Source of the DNA: an uncultured Lachnospiraceae bacterium
GTDB lineage: Bacteria > Bacillota > Clostridia > Lachnospirales > Lachnospiraceae
DNA length: 13,358 nt
Direction: 5' to 3'
Assembly: GCA_902803305.1 (NCBI GenBank)
Contig: CADCPL010000048.1
Span: 1 to 13,358 of the forward strand
In this document: one piece after another, positions 12,761-13,358 of the stretch
Layout of the letters: each line of letters begins with the position of its first letter
How positions within the stretch are numbered: position 1 is the first letter of the stretch
Notes under the pieces: generated by a model
The model's input: only the letters and a program-made list of their open reading frames with translations
The model's database searches: none
Told to the model about the DNA's origin: nothing
Position numbers and translations under genes: made by a program

Positions 12761-13358
12761 AGGTTATTGTGCTGATGGATTCCTTCAAGGGAAGCCTTAC
12801 CTCAAAAGAGGCAGGAGAGGCTGTTAGGGCCGGGATAGAAGCGGCCGGGACAGATGCGGATGTATCGGTGTTTCCGTTTGCTGACGGCGGAGAGGGAACG
12901 CTTGATGCATTTCTTGCCGCAGATAAGGGAAGCAGGAGGATTACCATATCTGTGTCCGATCCGCTTGGAAGAAAGATAAGTGCAAGTTACGGAGTACTGT
13001 CTGATAACACGGCTGTCATAGAGATCGCACAGGCAGCGGGACTATATCTGCTTTCGGAAGACGAGCGAGATCCGATGCATACGACAACAAGAGGCGTGGG
13101 ACAGCTGTTGCGTCATGCCGTTGACAGTGGGTACAGGCGATTCATTGTTGCCCTTGGCGGCAGTGCGACTAATGACTGCGGCCTGGGAATGTTAAAAGAA
13201 CTCGGTCTTGTCGTTTCCGATGATGAAGGAAAGACTGTGGAAGACGGCGCTGTCGGTTTATCAACTGCAGTGTCCATTGATGACAAGAGCTTTTTAGAGC
13301 AGATCAGGGAGTGCGAGATGATAATAGCAAGTGATGTGGAAAATCCCTTGTGCGGTCC
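12757..13358 (+). CDS. glxK: Glycerate kinase, 3'-truncated by the window edge
   Basis: About 200 residues are present of a family usually near 375 residues long. The GlxK/GarK-type signatures are clear: MDSFKGSLTSKEA (7-19), FPFADGGEGT (39-48), TTTRGVGQL (109-117), ALGGSATNDCGLGM (132-145, where the family normally has NDGG) and SDVENPLCG (192-200). The enzyme phosphorylates D-glycerate with ATP to 2-phosphoglycerate (or 3-phosphoglycerate in some members), feeding glycolysis. ATG 12757 overlaps the previous stop codon by four bases, and AAAAGGGG (12742-12749) lies 7 bases before it. The gene has no in-frame stop before base 13358, so its end is unseen. Confidence 0.92.
   Translation, partial: MKVIVLMDSFKGSLTSKEAGEAVRAGIEAAGTDADVSVFPFADGGEGTLDAFLAADKGSRRITISVSDPLGRKISASYGVLSDNTAVIEIAQAAGLYLLSEDERDPMHTTTRGVGQLLRHAVDSGYRRFIVALGGSATNDCGLGMLKELGLVVSDDEGKTVEDGAVGLSTAVSIDDKSFLEQIRECEMIIASDVENPLCG

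Noticed and set aside
1..13358. CRISPR array, integrase, transposase or attachment site
   Set aside because: No regularly spaced repeats, recombinase motifs or duplicated tRNA 3' end are visible. The tRNA-Trp shows no sign of serving as an integration site.

Overview
The window reads as a stretch of chromosome from a low/mid-GC Gram-positive anaerobe, most likely a Lachnospiraceae member (Butyrivibrio/Pseudobutyrivibrio-like). This rests on consensus Shine-Dalgarno sites (AGGAGG), sigma-A-like promoters, a Firmicutes-type tRNA-Trp, a lipoprotein signal peptide, GG-leader peptides and a C_GCAxxG_C_C protein. The genus call is inference from protein style, not a search result.

Layout. (1) 1-1879: the 3' part of an OmpR-family response regulator overlapping a membrane sensor histidine kinase. 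(2) 1880-2906: a well-formed promoter drives a small atypical flagellin; a hairpin follows, and a tRNA-Trp(CCA) whose own promoter appears to start transcription inside that hairpin. (3) 2910-5173: a strong terminator, then a c-di-GMP protein with a degenerate GGDEF and an intact EAL site, ending in a terminator shared with a convergent gene. (4) 5198-5839 (minus): a PyrE-like phosphoribosyltransferase with a long leader holding two strong hairpins. (5) 5998-10702: an operon of a GT-C-like polytopic membrane protein, a lipoprotein that fuses YkuD, VanX-type and HAD phosphatase domains, and an iron-sulfur flavoprotein-type reductase. (6) 10719-11410 (minus): a two-gene unit made of a double-glycine-leader peptide and a C_GCAxxG_C_C protein. 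(7) 11506-13358: a HAD-IA phosphatase, a stand-alone Smr protein, a small unknown protein and the 5' part of a glycerate kinase.

How the genes may work together. The flagellin-like protein and the c-di-GMP phosphodiesterase suggest motility/sessility control, although the flagellin termini are unlike filament flagellins. The membrane GT-C protein plus the tripartite lipoprotein look like a cell-envelope module, in which peptidoglycan cross-linking or anchoring, D,D-dipeptide cleavage and dephosphorylation are tethered in one surface polypeptide. The most novel candidates are that tripartite lipoprotein and the GG-leader peptide/C_GCAxxG_C_C pair. No CRISPR array, complete insertion sequence, integrase or rRNA is visible. 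No gene-free stretch exceeds 300 bases.
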